From an uncultured Clostridia bacterium (GTDB lineage: Bacteria > Bacillota > Clostridia > Oscillospirales > Acutalibacteraceae), in contig CALAUI010000020.1 of NCBI GenBank assembly GCA_937892115.1, forward strand, positions 186,001-250,000: a stretch of DNA of 64,000 nucleotides, written 5' to 3'. Position numbers and translations under genes: made by a program. This document shows, one piece after another, positions 1-8,821 of this stretch (its first letter is position 1; the number at the start of each line of letters is the position of its first letter). The notes beneath the pieces are model-generated. The model searched no databases. It was not told the origin of the DNA and saw only the letters and a program-made list of their open reading frames with translations.

Positions 1-203
1 AGGATATCGGCAACGGCACTGTGTCTCAGGCAATCACTTACTATTCAACCGCATCGGGTAAAGGCGAAAGCTTCGTTGAGCCCCTTATCCGCAGCGAAGA
101 GAGTGATTTCGTATGGGTTGACGGCAGCAGCGTAATGAGTGTAAGAGCGCTTACGAATGAAGGTACGCCCTGCGGCAGCGTGATTTATACTTTCGGAAAC
201 TGA
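1..203 (+). CDS. C-terminal end of an unidentified protein (partial)
   Basis: An open frame enters from the left edge (first full codon at 3) and ends with TGA at 201-203, giving about 66 residues. A GTG at 21 could be read as a start, but it has no ribosome site and the frame is open upstream, so this is more likely the tail of a longer protein. The residues are polar with alternating hydrophobics, as in a beta-rich domain. I do not recognise a family. It ends 24 bases before secA. Confidence 0.5.
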   Translation, partial: DIGNGTVSQAITYYSTASGKGESFVEPLIRSEESDFVWVDGSSVMSVRALTNEGTPCGSVIYTFGN

Positions 204-227
204 ACATAAACAAGGAGATATATACAA

Positions 228-2990
228 ATGGGTTTATTCAAGAAAATTTTCGGTGATTATTCATCAAAGGAAGTAAAGAGAGTCCGTCCCATAGCCGATA
301 AGGTCATGGCGCTTGAAGAGGAATACTCAAAGCTTACGGACGAACAGCTTCAGGCAAAGACTGCCGAGTTCAAAGAAAGACTTGCAAAGGGCGAAACCCT
401 TGACGATATCCTTCCCGAAGCATTTGCCACCTGCCGTGAGGCATCATGGAGAGTCATAGGACTCAAGCATTTCTACGTTCAGATTATCGGCGGTATCATC
501 CTGCATCAGGGCCGTATTGCCGAAATGAAGACAGGTGAAGGCAAAACCCTTGTTGCGACCCTTCCCGCATATCTTAACGCACTTTCGGGTGAGGGCGTTC
601 ACATCGTAACCGTAAACGATTATCTTGCCCGCCGTGACTCCGAATGGATGGGTAAGGTTTACCGCTTCCTCGGTCTCAAGGTCGGTCTTATCATTCACGA
701 AAAGGAAAATGAGGAAAGACAGGAAGCATATAACGCAGACATCACCTACGGTACCAATAACGAAATGGGCTTTGACTACCTGAGAGACAATATGGTAGTT
801 TACAAGGAGCAGAAGGTACAGAGAGGTCACAGCTTCGCCATCGTGGACGAGGTGGACTCCATCCTTATCGATGAAGCCAGAACACCCCTTATCATTTCGG
901 GCAGAGGCGAAAAATCCACCGACCTTTATAAGCTTGCAAATTCCTTTGCAATGGGACTCAAATGCAAGAGAATCAAAGAGGTTGACTCCAAAACGGATGT
1001 TGACGACGTGGTTGAGGCAGACGTTGATTACGTAGTTGACGAAAAGGCAAGAACAGCTACTCTTACCGCCGGAGGCGTTGCCAAGGCAGAGAAATTCTTT
1101 AACCTTGAAAATCTGATGGATTCCGATAATATGACGCTTCAGCATCATATCAATCAGGCAATCAAGGCAATAGGCGTAATGAAAAAGGACGTTGACTACG
1201 TCGTAAAGGATAACGAGGTACTTATCGTTGACGAATTTACCGGCCGTATCATGCTGGGCAGAAGATACAACGAGGGACTTCATCAGGCGATTGAAGCCAA
1301 GGAAGGCGTAAATGTTGAGCACGAAAGCAAGACCCTTGCTACCATCACCTTCCAGAATTACTTCCGTCTTTACAAAAAGCTTTCCGGTATGACGGGTACC
1401 GCAATGACCGAGGAAAACGAATTCAATCAGATTTATTCCCTTGACGTTATTGAAGTTCCCACCAACAAGCCCATGATCCGTGAGGATTTACCCGACGTCG
1501 TATATAAGACGGAAAGAGCAAAATTCAACGCGGTAATCGACCAGATTGTTGCCTGCCACGAAAAGGGACAGCCCGTACTGGTAGGTACCGTTTCCATTGA
1601 AAAATCGGAGGCACTCTCACATCTGCTTAAGAAGAGAGGCATCAAGCATAACGTACTGAACGCCAAGTATCACGACAAGGAAGCCGAAATCGTCGCTCAG
1701 GCAGGTAAAGAGGGCTCCGTTACCATCGCCACCAATATGGCGGGCCGTGGTACCGATATCAAGCTCGGCGGTAACTCCGAATTCCTTGCCACCTCGGAAA
1801 TGAGAAAAATGGGTTACACCGAGGAGCTTATTGCCGAGGCAACGGGCTTCGCGGAAACGGACAACGAGGAAATCCTTGAAGCGAGAAGACAGTATTCCGA
1901 GCTGGAAAAGAAATACGACGAAGAAATCGCGCCCGAGGCAGACAGAGTGCGTGCGGCAGGCGGTCTTTGCATCATCGGCACAGAGCGTCACGAATCAAGA
2001 CGAATCGACAACCAGCTTCGCGGACGTTCAGGCCGTCAGGGTGACCCCGGTGTCAGCCGTTTCTATCTTTCACTTGACGATGACCTTATGCGTCTTTTCG
2101 GCGGTGAAAAAATCACAATGCTTATGGACACCCTCAAGGTTGACGAAAATATGCCCATTGAGGCAAGAATGATTTCCAATACCGTTGAAAGCTCCCAGAA
2201 GAAGATTGAGGGCAGAAACTTCGGTATCAGAAAGAACGTTCTCCAGTACGACGACGTAATGAACCGTCAGAGAGAGCTTATTTACAGACAGAGAGACCAG
2301 GTGCTTGACGGCGAAGACCTTACTCCCGTTATTACCAGAATGATTCACGGCACGGTTGACGCCGCCGTTGACGGTTATCTCGTTGACAGAAAGACAGAGT
2401 GGAATTTAGCGGGTCTTAAGGATAAATTCAAGGGCTGGCTCATTTCAGAGGATGATTTCACCGACGAAAATACAGATAAGGAAGAAATCCGCGAAACCCT
2501 CTATGAAAGAGCAGAGAAGATTCTTGCCGATAAGGAAGCCGAATTCGGCGAAAACGAAGACGGCGAAAAGATTATGGGCGAGCTTGAAAAGATGATACTG
2601 CTTCGCAACGTTGACAAGCACTGGATGGACCATATTGACCAGATGGATCAGCTTCGCAAGGGTATCGGACTTCGCGCATACGGTCAGACAGACCCCGTTG
2701 TTGCTTACAGAGAAGTGGGCTCGGATATGTTTGACGATATGAACCTTGACATCCGTGAAGAAACGGTCATGCAGCTTCTTACCGCCTCAATCAAGAGAAA
2801 AGAGGACACTCAGCGTAAGCAGGTCGCCACGATTACAAGCACAAGCGGTTCCTCCGACGGCACAATCAAGCAGCAGCCCAAACGCAACACAGAGAAAAAA
2901 GTCGGTCCCAACGACCCCTGCCCCTGCGGAAGCGGCAAGAAATACAAGAAGTGCTGCGGCAGTGTAAATGCGCAGGGCGGTCAGCAGTAA
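228..2990 (+). CDS. secA: Preprotein translocase ATPase SecA
   Basis: SecA is the motor that drives unfolded preproteins through SecYEG. The 920-residue product has the full family order: Walker A (MKTGEGKTL) near residue 105, the DEAD-like segment VDEVDSILIDEARTP, the preprotein cross-linking region, the second RecA-like domain with TNMAGRGTDIKLGG, the helical scaffold, and a C-terminal zinc-binding tail CPCGSGKKYKKCC that binds SecB or ribosomes in other species. Length is slightly above the usual 830-900 because of acidic insertions around residues 250-275 and 535-575. AAGGAG lies just upstream of the ATG. A surface-protein gene follows after 24 bases, so the two may be cotranscribed. Confidence 0.98.
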   Translation: MGLFKKIFGDYSSKEVKRVRPIADKVMALEEEYSKLTDEQLQAKTAEFKERLAKGETLDDILPEAFATCREASWRVIGLKHFYVQIIGGIILHQGRIAEMKTGEGKTLVATLPAYLNALSGEGVHIVTVNDYLARRDSEWMGKVYRFLGLKVGLIIHEKENEERQEAYNADITYGTNNEMGFDYLRDNMVVYKEQKVQRGHSFAIVDEVDSILIDEARTPLIISGRGEKSTDLYKLANSFAMGLKCKRIKEVDSKTDVDDVVEADVDYVVDEKARTATLTAGGVAKAEKFFNLENLMDSDNMTLQHHINQAIKAIGVMKKDVDYVVKDNEVLIVDEFTGRIMLGRRYNEGLHQAIEAKEGVNVEHESKTLATITFQNYFRLYKKLSGMTGTAMTEENEFNQIYSLDVIEVPTNKPMIREDLPDVVYKTERAKFNAVIDQIVACHEKGQPVLVGTVSIEKSEALSHLLKKRGIKHNVLNAKYHDKEAEIVAQAGKEGSVTIATNMAGRGTDIKLGGNSEFLATSEMRKMGYTEELIAEATGFAETDNEEILEARRQYSELEKKYDEEIAPEADRVRAAGGLCIIGTERHESRRIDNQLRGRSGRQGDPGVSRFYLSLDDDLMRLFGGEKITMLMDTLKVDENMPIEARMISNTVESSQKKIEGRNFGIRKNVLQYDDVMNRQRELIYRQRDQVLDGEDLTPVITRMIHGTVDAAVDGYLVDRKTEWNLAGLKDKFKGWLISEDDFTDENTDKEEIRETLYERAEKILADKEAEFGENEDGEKIMGELEKMILLRNVDKHWMDHIDQMDQLRKGIGLRAYGQTDPVVAYREVGSDMFDDMNLDIREETVMQLLTASIKRKEDTQRKQVATITSTSGSSDGTIKQQPKRNTEKKVGPNDPCPCGSGKKYKKCCGSVNAQGGQQ

Positions 2991-3014
2991 ACTCCCGGAA
3001 AACGGAGTGATAAA

Positions 3015-4040
3015 ATGAAAAAAGTGATGAGCGGAATTACGGCGTTCCTGCTGATAATTTCGCTTGCCCTTACCGCTTCGGCGGAGAAAATCAATATTAA
3101 AATCGACGGCAAAAACGAAAATAAAGAGTGGTTTGATATTAAGGGTGAGAATCTCTTCAAAAGCGAAGAGGAAAAAGGTAACGGAATAAACTCTGCCGTT
3201 ATGAAATACATCTTTGACCCTGCTTCGGAAAGCTGCATTTACTTTATGTTTTTTGTTTCTACAAAGGTAATTGCGGATGAGAGTCTGCTGAAGGCGGAGT
3301 TTTCAATTGACGACGGTCCCGTAATGACCGTAACAGCCGAAACAGATGAAACCGTTCACCCCATACTCAATGACGATAATTATCTGACAGATGCCTGCCT
3401 TAAAGCGGAAGGCATGGACGGATATGTTCTTGAAATCAAATTTGTCAATAAATCGGGTTTGGGAAAAAGAGTGGATTATCGGATAAAATTCGGAGATGAG
3501 AACGGAATTTTATCAAAGATGCCCGGCAACGGGGAAGCTTATCTTGATAACCCTCTCTACACCACCACCTCCACTACGGAGAAGACCACCGTCAAAAAGA
3601 CAACAAAAAGAGCGTCTGAATCAAAGACAACAACCGAGCGTACCACAAGGCCGACCACCACTTACAAATCACATCTTACTACGAAGGCGGCGACCGCAAA
3701 GACTACCGTGAAAGCGGAAAAAGCCGTCTCCTCAAGGGCGGCAAAGAAGGTTACGTCCGAAAGAACGTATTCCGAAGTTAAACGCTCCGAAACCGTAAGG
3801 ATTTCAACGACTGCCGTGAGTACGGCGGCAGGCGGAGATTCGCTGTTCAACGAAAGCGGTCTTTCAAGAGCGGCAATATATAAAATCGCGGTCTGTGCGG
3901 GTGCGGTGATTCTTTTCGGAATCCTCGGCCTCTGGGCAATCCGTACGAGAGCGGATGCCGACAGAGCCGAAAAGGAAGAAGCACCGCCGGAAAAAGACGA
4001 CACGGACTCTGAAGATAAAGACAACAACCACGGAGAATAG
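3015..4040 (+). CDS. Thr-rich membrane-anchored surface protein, function unknown
   Basis: The 341-residue product begins with a Sec signal peptide (residues 1-23, ending LTASA), then an extracellular domain of about 150 residues rich in beta-forming segments. Next comes a Thr/Ser/Lys-rich stalk (about 180-265, repeated TT and TTK motifs), one transmembrane helix (about 288-310) and a short acidic cytoplasmic tail. This is a type I topology: a surface domain on a mucin-like stalk. No catalytic motif is recognisable. It sits between secA and sufC, one base from the latter, so it may simply share their transcript. Confidence 0.75.
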   Translation: MKKVMSGITAFLLIISLALTASAEKINIKIDGKNENKEWFDIKGENLFKSEEEKGNGINSAVMKYIFDPASESCIYFMFFVSTKVIADESLLKAEFSIDDGPVMTVTAETDETVHPILNDDNYLTDACLKAEGMDGYVLEIKFVNKSGLGKRVDYRIKFGDENGILSKMPGNGEAYLDNPLYTTTSTTEKTTVKKTTKRASESKTTTERTTRPTTTYKSHLTTKAATAKTTVKAEKAVSSRAAKKVTSERTYSEVKRSETVRISTTAVSTAAGGDSLFNESGLSRAAIYKIAVCAGAVILFGILGLWAIRTRADADRAEKEEAPPEKDDTDSEDKDNNHGE

Positions 4041-4041
4041 T

Positions 4042-4776
4042 ATGTTAGAGTTAAAAAACGTTTCATTCAACGTAGATACCGATAACGGTAATCTTGAAAT
4101 AATCGACGACGTCAGTCTGGTGATACCCGACGGTCAGTTCACCGTCATTACGGGACCGAACGGCGGCGGTAAATCCACCCTTGCAAGACTGATTATGGGA
4201 ATTGAAAAGCCCACAAGCGGTAAAATTCTCTTTAATGGCACGGATATTACGGATATGTCCGTTACCGAAAGGGCAAAGCTCGGCATCGGCTACGCTTTCC
4301 AGCAGCCCCCGAGATTCAAGGGACTTACCGTCAGACGCCTTCTCTCCCTTGCGGCAGGCAGCGAGCTCCCCGAGGATGAATGCTGCGGCTATCTTACGGG
4401 TGTGGGACTCTGCTCAAAGGATTATCTCAACAGAGAGATGGATTCCTCCCTTTCGGGCGGTGAAGCAAAGAGAATAGAAATCGCCACTCTCATGGCAAGA
4501 AAGCTTGAGCTGGCTATCTTTGACGAGCCGGAGGCGGGAATTGACCTGTGGAGCTTTTCCGTCCTTGTTGAAAGCTTCAAGGCCATGACCAACGGCAGAC
4601 ACAACGGCGTTATCGTAATTTCCCATCAGGAAAGAATCATGAATCTTGCCGATTCAATGATAGTCATTGCAAACGGTAAGGTCAAATCTCAGGGAACAAA
4701 GGAAGAAATCTTCCCCACTCTGCTCGGCGAATTTACGCAGGCCTGCGATTTCAGAGGCAAAGGAGGACAGGAATAA
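4042..4776 (+). CDS. sufC: Fe-S cluster assembly ATPase SufC (SmsC-like)
   Basis: This is the ABC-type ATPase that powers the SufB/D scaffold during Fe-S cluster building in the cytosol. In 244 residues it has Walker A GPNGGGKST, the Q-loop, the signature LSGGEAKR, Walker B LAIFDEPEAGID and a switch His in VISHQ. I start it at the ATG at 4042, one base after the previous stop, because the residues from MLELKNVSF onward match the SufC N-terminus; a longer upstream in-frame extension would overlap the preceding gene. Its TAA overlaps the ATG of the next gene by one base, indicating translational coupling. Confidence 0.95.
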   Translation: MLELKNVSFNVDTDNGNLEIIDDVSLVIPDGQFTVITGPNGGGKSTLARLIMGIEKPTSGKILFNGTDITDMSVTERAKLGIGYAFQQPPRFKGLTVRRLLSLAAGSELPEDECCGYLTGVGLCSKDYLNREMDSSLSGGEAKRIEIATLMARKLELAIFDEPEAGIDLWSFSVLVESFKAMTNGRHNGVIVISHQERIMNLADSMIVIANGKVKSQGTKEEIFPTLLGEFTQACDFRGKGGQE

Positions 4777-5693
4777 TGGATAAAATTGATTCGGGTCTTC
4801 TTCAGGAAATAGCAGATATTCACGAAACTCCCATCGGAGCATATAATCTGAGAAAAAACGGCGAGGGTGTTGAAAGACATACTACCGCAAACATTGAAAT
4901 CATTACCAAAAAGGACAAGCCCGGCATTGATATCGTGGTCGCTCCCGGCACAAAAAACGAGAGCATCCACATTCCCGTCATTCTTACGGAAACGGGCATC
5001 AATGACGTGGTTTACAACGATTTTTATATCGGAGACAATGCAGAAGTGCTTATCGTTGCGGGATGCGGAATACATAACTGCGGCGACCAGAAATCACAGC
5101 ACGACGGCATCCATTCCTTCCATATCGGCAAGGGTGCGAAAATCAAATACGTTGAGAAGCATTACGGCGAAGGAAACGGCACGGGAGAGAGAGTTCTCAA
5201 CCCCGTAACCGTTGTTGAGCAGGACGAAAATTCCGTCTGCGAAATGGAAATGGTGCAGATAAGAGGCGTTGACTCCACAAAGAGAGATACTACCGCTTCT
5301 CTCAAAGCGGGCGCGCGTCTCATCGTTACCGAGCGTCTCCTCACGGACGGCGACCAGTTTGCACATTCAAATATTGAGGTACAGCTCAACGGTGAGGATT
5401 CCTCTGCGCAGATAGTATCCCGTACCGTTGCGAAGGACAGATCCGAGCAGGTATTTTATTACAATGCGGTCGGCAACAACAAGTGCAGAGCCCACGTTCA
5501 GTGCGATTCAATCATTATGGACGAAGCAAAGGTCGCTTCAATTCCCGCTATACGCGCCAACAGTGCGGATGCTCAGATCATTCACGAGGCGGCAATCGGC
5601 AGAATCAATAATGACCAGCTGCTGAAGCTGATGACGTTCGGGATGAACGAGGAAGAAGCGGAAGAAGTAATTATTTCCGGTTTCTTAAAATAA
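4776..5693 (+). CDS. sufB: SufB/SufD-family Fe-S scaffold (SmsB-like)
   Basis: The 305-residue protein has the SufBD beta-helix core (roughly residues 90-280). It is far shorter than the SufB of the full SUF operon (about 470) and is the only scaffold next to sufC; no sufD, sufS or sufU is adjacent. The two-gene layout matches the minimal SufBC-type systems (SMS) described in anaerobes. Two Cys residues around VAGCGIHNCGDQ are candidate cluster or sulfur ligands. The gene overlaps sufC by one base (TAATG). Confidence 0.88.
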   Translation: MDKIDSGLLQEIADIHETPIGAYNLRKNGEGVERHTTANIEIITKKDKPGIDIVVAPGTKNESIHIPVILTETGINDVVYNDFYIGDNAEVLIVAGCGIHNCGDQKSQHDGIHSFHIGKGAKIKYVEKHYGEGNGTGERVLNPVTVVEQDENSVCEMEMVQIRGVDSTKRDTTASLKAGARLIVTERLLTDGDQFAHSNIEVQLNGEDSSAQIVSRTVAKDRSEQVFYYNAVGNNKCRAHVQCDSIIMDEAKVASIPAIRANSADAQIIHEAAIGRINNDQLLKLMTFGMNEEEAEEVIISGFLK

Positions 5694-5695
5694 TT

Positions 5696-5860
5696 TTCGC
5701 TTGAATCTATCGGCGAAGAACGGCAAAACAATAATAGAGCGGGCTTGCCTTAAAGGTAAGCCCGTTGGTTTTTATGAAATAAGGTAGATAATTATAAGTT
5801 TTGCCTAATCGTTTTTGCTCCCGTGTTTTGATAGACTATCTTGAAGGAAAAAGTAAAATC
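5696..5860 (+). repeat. Interspersed structured repeat, copy 1
   Basis: This element begins three bases after the sufB stop. It has a hairpin TTCGC/GCGAA around the loop TTGAATCTATCG (5696-5717). A long-range stem GGCAAAAC (5722-5729) / GTTTTGCC (5798-5805) encloses an inner 10-bp hairpin (5740-5764) with one G-T pair. A T-rich tail TTTTTGCTCC follows. The 3' limit is approximate. No gene lies in 5694-6231; apart from copies 1 and 2 and the spacer between them I see nothing there. Confidence 0.85.
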
Positions 5861-5992
5861 GGTCAGAAACATTGTCGCACTGCTCGCTTGAAGCGCATCG
5901 CATTGCTCTGTGTTTCTTCCTCTCGGCAGGGCTCCTGCATCCGCCACCGGCGGCGGAGCCCCACCGAGCAACCGATATCTTCTTCGCTTGTT

Positions 5993-6160
5993 TTCGCTTG
6001 AATCTATCGGCGAAGAACGGCAAAACAATAATAGAGCGGGCTTGCCTTAAAGGTAAGCTCGTAGGTTTTTATGAAATAAGGTAGATAATTATAAGTTTTG
6101 CCTAATCATTTTTGCTCCCTCTGAGTTTTGACGGTGTTCTTTGAAAGATAAAAGCAAAAG
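5993..6160 (+). repeat. Interspersed structured repeat, copy 2
   Basis: This is nearly identical to copy 1 over about 110 bases: the same TTCGC/GCGAA hairpin (5993-6014), stem GGCAAAAC (6019-6026) / GTTTTGCC (6095-6102) and inner hairpin (6037-6061). It carries an extra G-T pair where copy 1 has C. The 3' part diverges but keeps a pairing TTTTGCT (6110-6116) / AGCAAAA (6153-6159). It lies 297 bases downstream of copy 1. Confidence 0.85.
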
Positions 6161-6181
6161 CGCGTAAACCGTTTACCGTTA

Positions 6182-6210
6182 TTGATTAGTCTGCCGCATT
6201 GTGATAATAT
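6182..6210 (+). promoter_or_regulatory. Sigma-A-type promoter for the 6232 phosphoesterase
   Basis: TTGATT at 6182-6187, a 17-base spacer, and TAATAT at 6205-6210. GGAAGG precedes the ATG at 6232. Confidence 0.6.
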
Positions 6211-6231
6211 ATTCCGGAAGGATGTGATTTT

Positions 6232-7176
6232 ATGCTTCTTAAAATGCTTTCGATTCTTGTTTCGCTCATTCTTTTTGCCGGAGCGGGGCAGATGCCGGAG
6301 CCGTATTCTCCGGCCGATGCGGAAAATCTGAAATGCAGTGCGGTCATACTCAGCGATATGCATATAGAAACAAATAATTTTGACCGTTTTCCCCGTGCGG
6401 GAAAAATTCTCCGCGGCGTTGCGAATGCAGAAATAAGCCCCGATGCAGTCGGATTTACCGGGGACAACACCATGAACGGTCAGAGCGTCGAGTGGTTTGA
6501 TTTTTACGGCTTCGTGAACCGTTATATCAAGGACAGCCGTATTCTCATGTGCTTCGGCAATCACGATTTCGGCAACTGCGCCGACCACGATACGTACGTG
6601 AAGCTGCGAAAAAGATGTATTGAAAAATACAAAACCTACTGCGGCGAAAGTATTGACGAGGTTTACTATTCAAGAGATATAAAGGGATGCAGATTTATCG
6701 TTCTCGGCTCCGAGGATAATGCGGAGGATACGGTTGAGGTAATTACCGATAAGCAGGTTGAATGGCTTTCGGAGCAGCTTGCGGAATGTAAAGAAAAGAA
6801 TATGCCCGCAATCGTTCTCAATCATAATCTTATCTACGGCAGAAACGGAAACCGTTCGTACTGGGATTTCAATCAGACGACAAATAACGATGCCCTTGAC
6901 CGTGCTTTGCAGGACAGCGGAGCAAATGTGCTTTTTGTCTGCGGTCATTCGCATTTCGGCGTGAATGACGGCTCCGTCAGCCGTGAGGGTAAGGTGACCT
7001 ATATCAACCTGCCCTCAACGGGAAACACCGGCAATTACGATGCCGAGGGCGAATATGCCGACTGCGGAGTGGGAATTTATATTGAGGTCTATGAAAACAG
7101 TATGATTCTTTCCTTCCGTAATTTTGCAAAGGGAATCGCCCTTGAAGGATATGACAACATAGAGATATCACTGTAA
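6232..7176 (+). CDS. Secreted calcineurin-like metallophosphoesterase
   Basis: The 314-residue product starts with a hydrophobic signal segment (residues 1-18) and contains all the metal-binding motifs of the family: DMH (near 39), GDNT, GNHD, NHN and GHSH. These bind the two-metal centre that hydrolyses phosphomono- or diesters. The signal sequence points to an extracytoplasmic substrate such as nucleotides, phospholipid head groups or teichoic-acid parts, but the sequence does not say which. It is monocistronic, with its own promoter and a strong terminator. Confidence 0.88.
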   Translation: MLLKMLSILVSLILFAGAGQMPEPYSPADAENLKCSAVILSDMHIETNNFDRFPRAGKILRGVANAEISPDAVGFTGDNTMNGQSVEWFDFYGFVNRYIKDSRILMCFGNHDFGNCADHDTYVKLRKRCIEKYKTYCGESIDEVYYSRDIKGCRFIVLGSEDNAEDTVEVITDKQVEWLSEQLAECKEKNMPAIVLNHNLIYGRNGNRSYWDFNQTTNNDALDRALQDSGANVLFVCGHSHFGVNDGSVSREGKVTYINLPSTGNTGNYDAEGEYADCGVGIYIEVYENSMILSFRNFAKGIALEGYDNIEISL

Positions 7177-7187
7177 AATATAAAGAT

Positions 7188-7217
7188 TAAAGCCCCACCG
7201 AAAAGGTGGGGCTTTAA
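7188..7217 (+). terminator. Rho-independent terminator
   Basis: A 12-bp hairpin (TAAAGCCCCACC, loop GAAAA, GGTGGGGCTTTA) starts 11 bases after the phosphoesterase stop. The terminal T-run is short. The region 7218-7354 between this and the ylmH-like stop holds nothing I recognise. Confidence 0.75.
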
Positions 7218-7354
7218 CCATGGGGTTGAATTGAGGAGGGGTATTGCTGTGTACGTCAGGGGTTGCGGCTCCCCGTCTGTACAATGAGATGATAACTCCG
7301 AAATATTAACTGGATATGAATTGAGTTTTAACTCTTATGAGGTATTTTATGAAC

Positions 7355-8152
7355 TCATTTTTTAACAAAACGGATAACGTTTATGATATCTCTGCCCCTC
7401 TTGCTCTTTCCGCCCACGGATGAAATGATGATTCTGCCCTTGTGGCGAAGGGTGATTTTATCCCCCTCGGCAATGTGCTTATCGGGCTTCAGACATTCGC
7501 TGTCGTTGAGGAAAACGAGACCCTTTGAAATTGCCTCACAGGCGGCATCCCTTGAAACGGAAAAGCCGTTTTTGACTATACTGTCAAGGCGCGGAGAGGA
7601 AACGGTGAAGGAATCGGGAATGCCCTCGTTCTTTTCAATTCCCTTTGCATCCGCGGGGGAGGTGATATTTATGTTCAGCGTGCCTCTGCCCGCGCTCACC
7701 ATATTTTTTGCAATGTATTCCGCCATATTTTTCATTACGGCAATGTGGCAGCCGCCCTCATTTACCATAATGTCACCCGTTATTTCCCTGCTGATACCCA
7801 GCCCCATCAGCGCTCCCAGATAATCTCTGTGGGTAAGGGGCTTTGAGAATTTATCCTTGGTCACCTCAAGAAGGGCAACGGGGCAGTCGTCGGGCACTTC
7901 GGCGAAATGCTTTTGAAGAGAATCGTAATCCTCCGCCTCAATATATTCGGGCAGGAATACGGCAAGCGTTCTCTCGGCATCGTCAAATCCGCCGTAAAAT
8001 ATCCGCTTTACCCCGTAAGGCAGCTTCAGAGCGTTTACAAGAGATTTTTCGTGCATATCAAGGAATTTTGATTCCGTTATCATCTGACGGTCAAGGCATT
8101 GCTCCGCTTTCTCAGAAACGTAGGAAAGCATTATTTTCTCATCTGATGTCAA
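7355..8152 (-). CDS. ylmH: YlmH-family S4-domain RNA-binding protein
   Basis: The 265-residue protein has the YlmH architecture: an alpha/beta N-terminal domain (about 1-170) and a C-terminal S4 RNA-binding domain (about 180-245). The S4 loop carries the conserved pattern SRDAACEAISKGLVFLND. Family members bind ribosomal 50S-tRNA complexes in ribosome quality control and sit near division genes in many Firmicutes; here the neighbour is instead a flavin reductase. The start is a TTG at 8152, preceded by AAGGTG at proper spacing and overlapping the upstream stop by four bases. The next in-frame Met lies seven codons in. Confidence 0.87.
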   Translation of the reverse strand: MTSDEKIMLSYVSEKAEQCLDRQMITESKFLDMHEKSLVNALKLPYGVKRIFYGGFDDAERTLAVFLPEYIEAEDYDSLQKHFAEVPDDCPVALLEVTKDKFSKPLTHRDYLGALMGLGISREITGDIMVNEGGCHIAVMKNMAEYIAKNMVSAGRGTLNINITSPADAKGIEKNEGIPDSFTVSSPRLDSIVKNGFSVSRDAACEAISKGLVFLNDSECLKPDKHIAEGDKITLRHKGRIIISSVGGKSKRGRDIINVIRFVKK

Positions 8153-8652
8153 TTTTCATACACCTTCACTATTTCCGCGATATACATTTTATGATAGTCA
8201 CCTGCTGTTTTTTCGTCATAGCAGTCGTTTATTTCGCTGTCAAGGAAAGTATCGGGTGTCAGCTCGGTTGCTCCCATGATACGGCAGATGAGCGTGTATT
8301 TTGCCTCGCCGAAGGTTACGGTGCCGTCGGTAAAAACGGGTGTAAGTCCCGTTTCGGCAACCTTGTCGATATCTCTGCCGCTTTTCTTTCCGCAAAGGGT
8401 GAGGGCATCGCGGTATTTTTTGTCATAGAAGGAGAGAGTGAAAAGGGAATTGCTCTCAAGAAATTCGTAGGTATATCTTCTTTTACGGATAAAAATGAAT
8501 GCCGCATCCTTGCCCCAGATTTCGCCCAGAGCACCCCAGCTGACGGTCATCGTGTTGAATTTTTCGTCAGTTCCCGAGGTAACAAGACCCCAGCCGTCGG
8601 ATATGAGCTCTGTGGCGCTGATTTTGATATCTCTGATATTTATTTCTTTCAT
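8149..8652 (-). CDS. Flavin reductase-like FMN-binding protein
   Basis: The 167-residue sequence fits the split-barrel flavin-reductase/FMN-binding family. The N-terminal half has the pattern FNTMTVSWGALGEIWGK, which contacts FMN, and the segment SLFTLSFYDKKYRDALTLCGKKSGRD is typical of clostridial members. Such proteins pass electrons through FMN in the cytosol, but the partner cannot be told from sequence. It is upstream in a two-gene transcript with ylmH (four-base overlap). A TATAAT-like -10 lies on the minus strand at 8679-8684 with a poor -35. Confidence 0.85.
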   Translation of the reverse strand: MKEINIRDIKISATELISDGWGLVTSGTDEKFNTMTVSWGALGEIWGKDAAFIFIRKRRYTYEFLESNSLFTLSFYDKKYRDALTLCGKKSGRDIDKVAETGLTPVFTDGTVTFGEAKYTLICRIMGATELTPDTFLDSEINDCYDEKTAGDYHKMYIAEIVKVYEN

Positions 8653-8756
8653 AGTCTGTCTCCCTTGTTTTTTCTCATATTATACCGTAAATATGCCCGA
8701 AAAGAAAGAGAAATTTTGAGTAATAGTGTACAAATCTATAAAAATGAAAAAAGAGG

Positions 8757-8785
8757 TTGATTTTACTATGCTAATGTGATAAATT
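8757..8785 (+). promoter_or_regulatory. Promoter of the amino-acid transporter operon
   Basis: TTGATT (8757-8762), 17-base spacer, TAAATT (8780-8785). A GGAGG site precedes the ATG at 8822. Confidence 0.55.
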
Positions 8786-8821
8786 ATGAACGCATTAAAA
8801 TAAAATACGGAGGAAAAAAAC

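Noticed and set aside
444..1322. A 292-residue open frame on the minus strand inside secA
   Set aside because: It lies wholly opposite a certain gene, has no ribosome site and a composition typical of antisense frames of GC-third-position coding DNA.
6001..6231. Small protein genes in the gap after sufB
   Set aside because: Candidate frames lack ribosome sites and coincide with the duplicated structured repeat.
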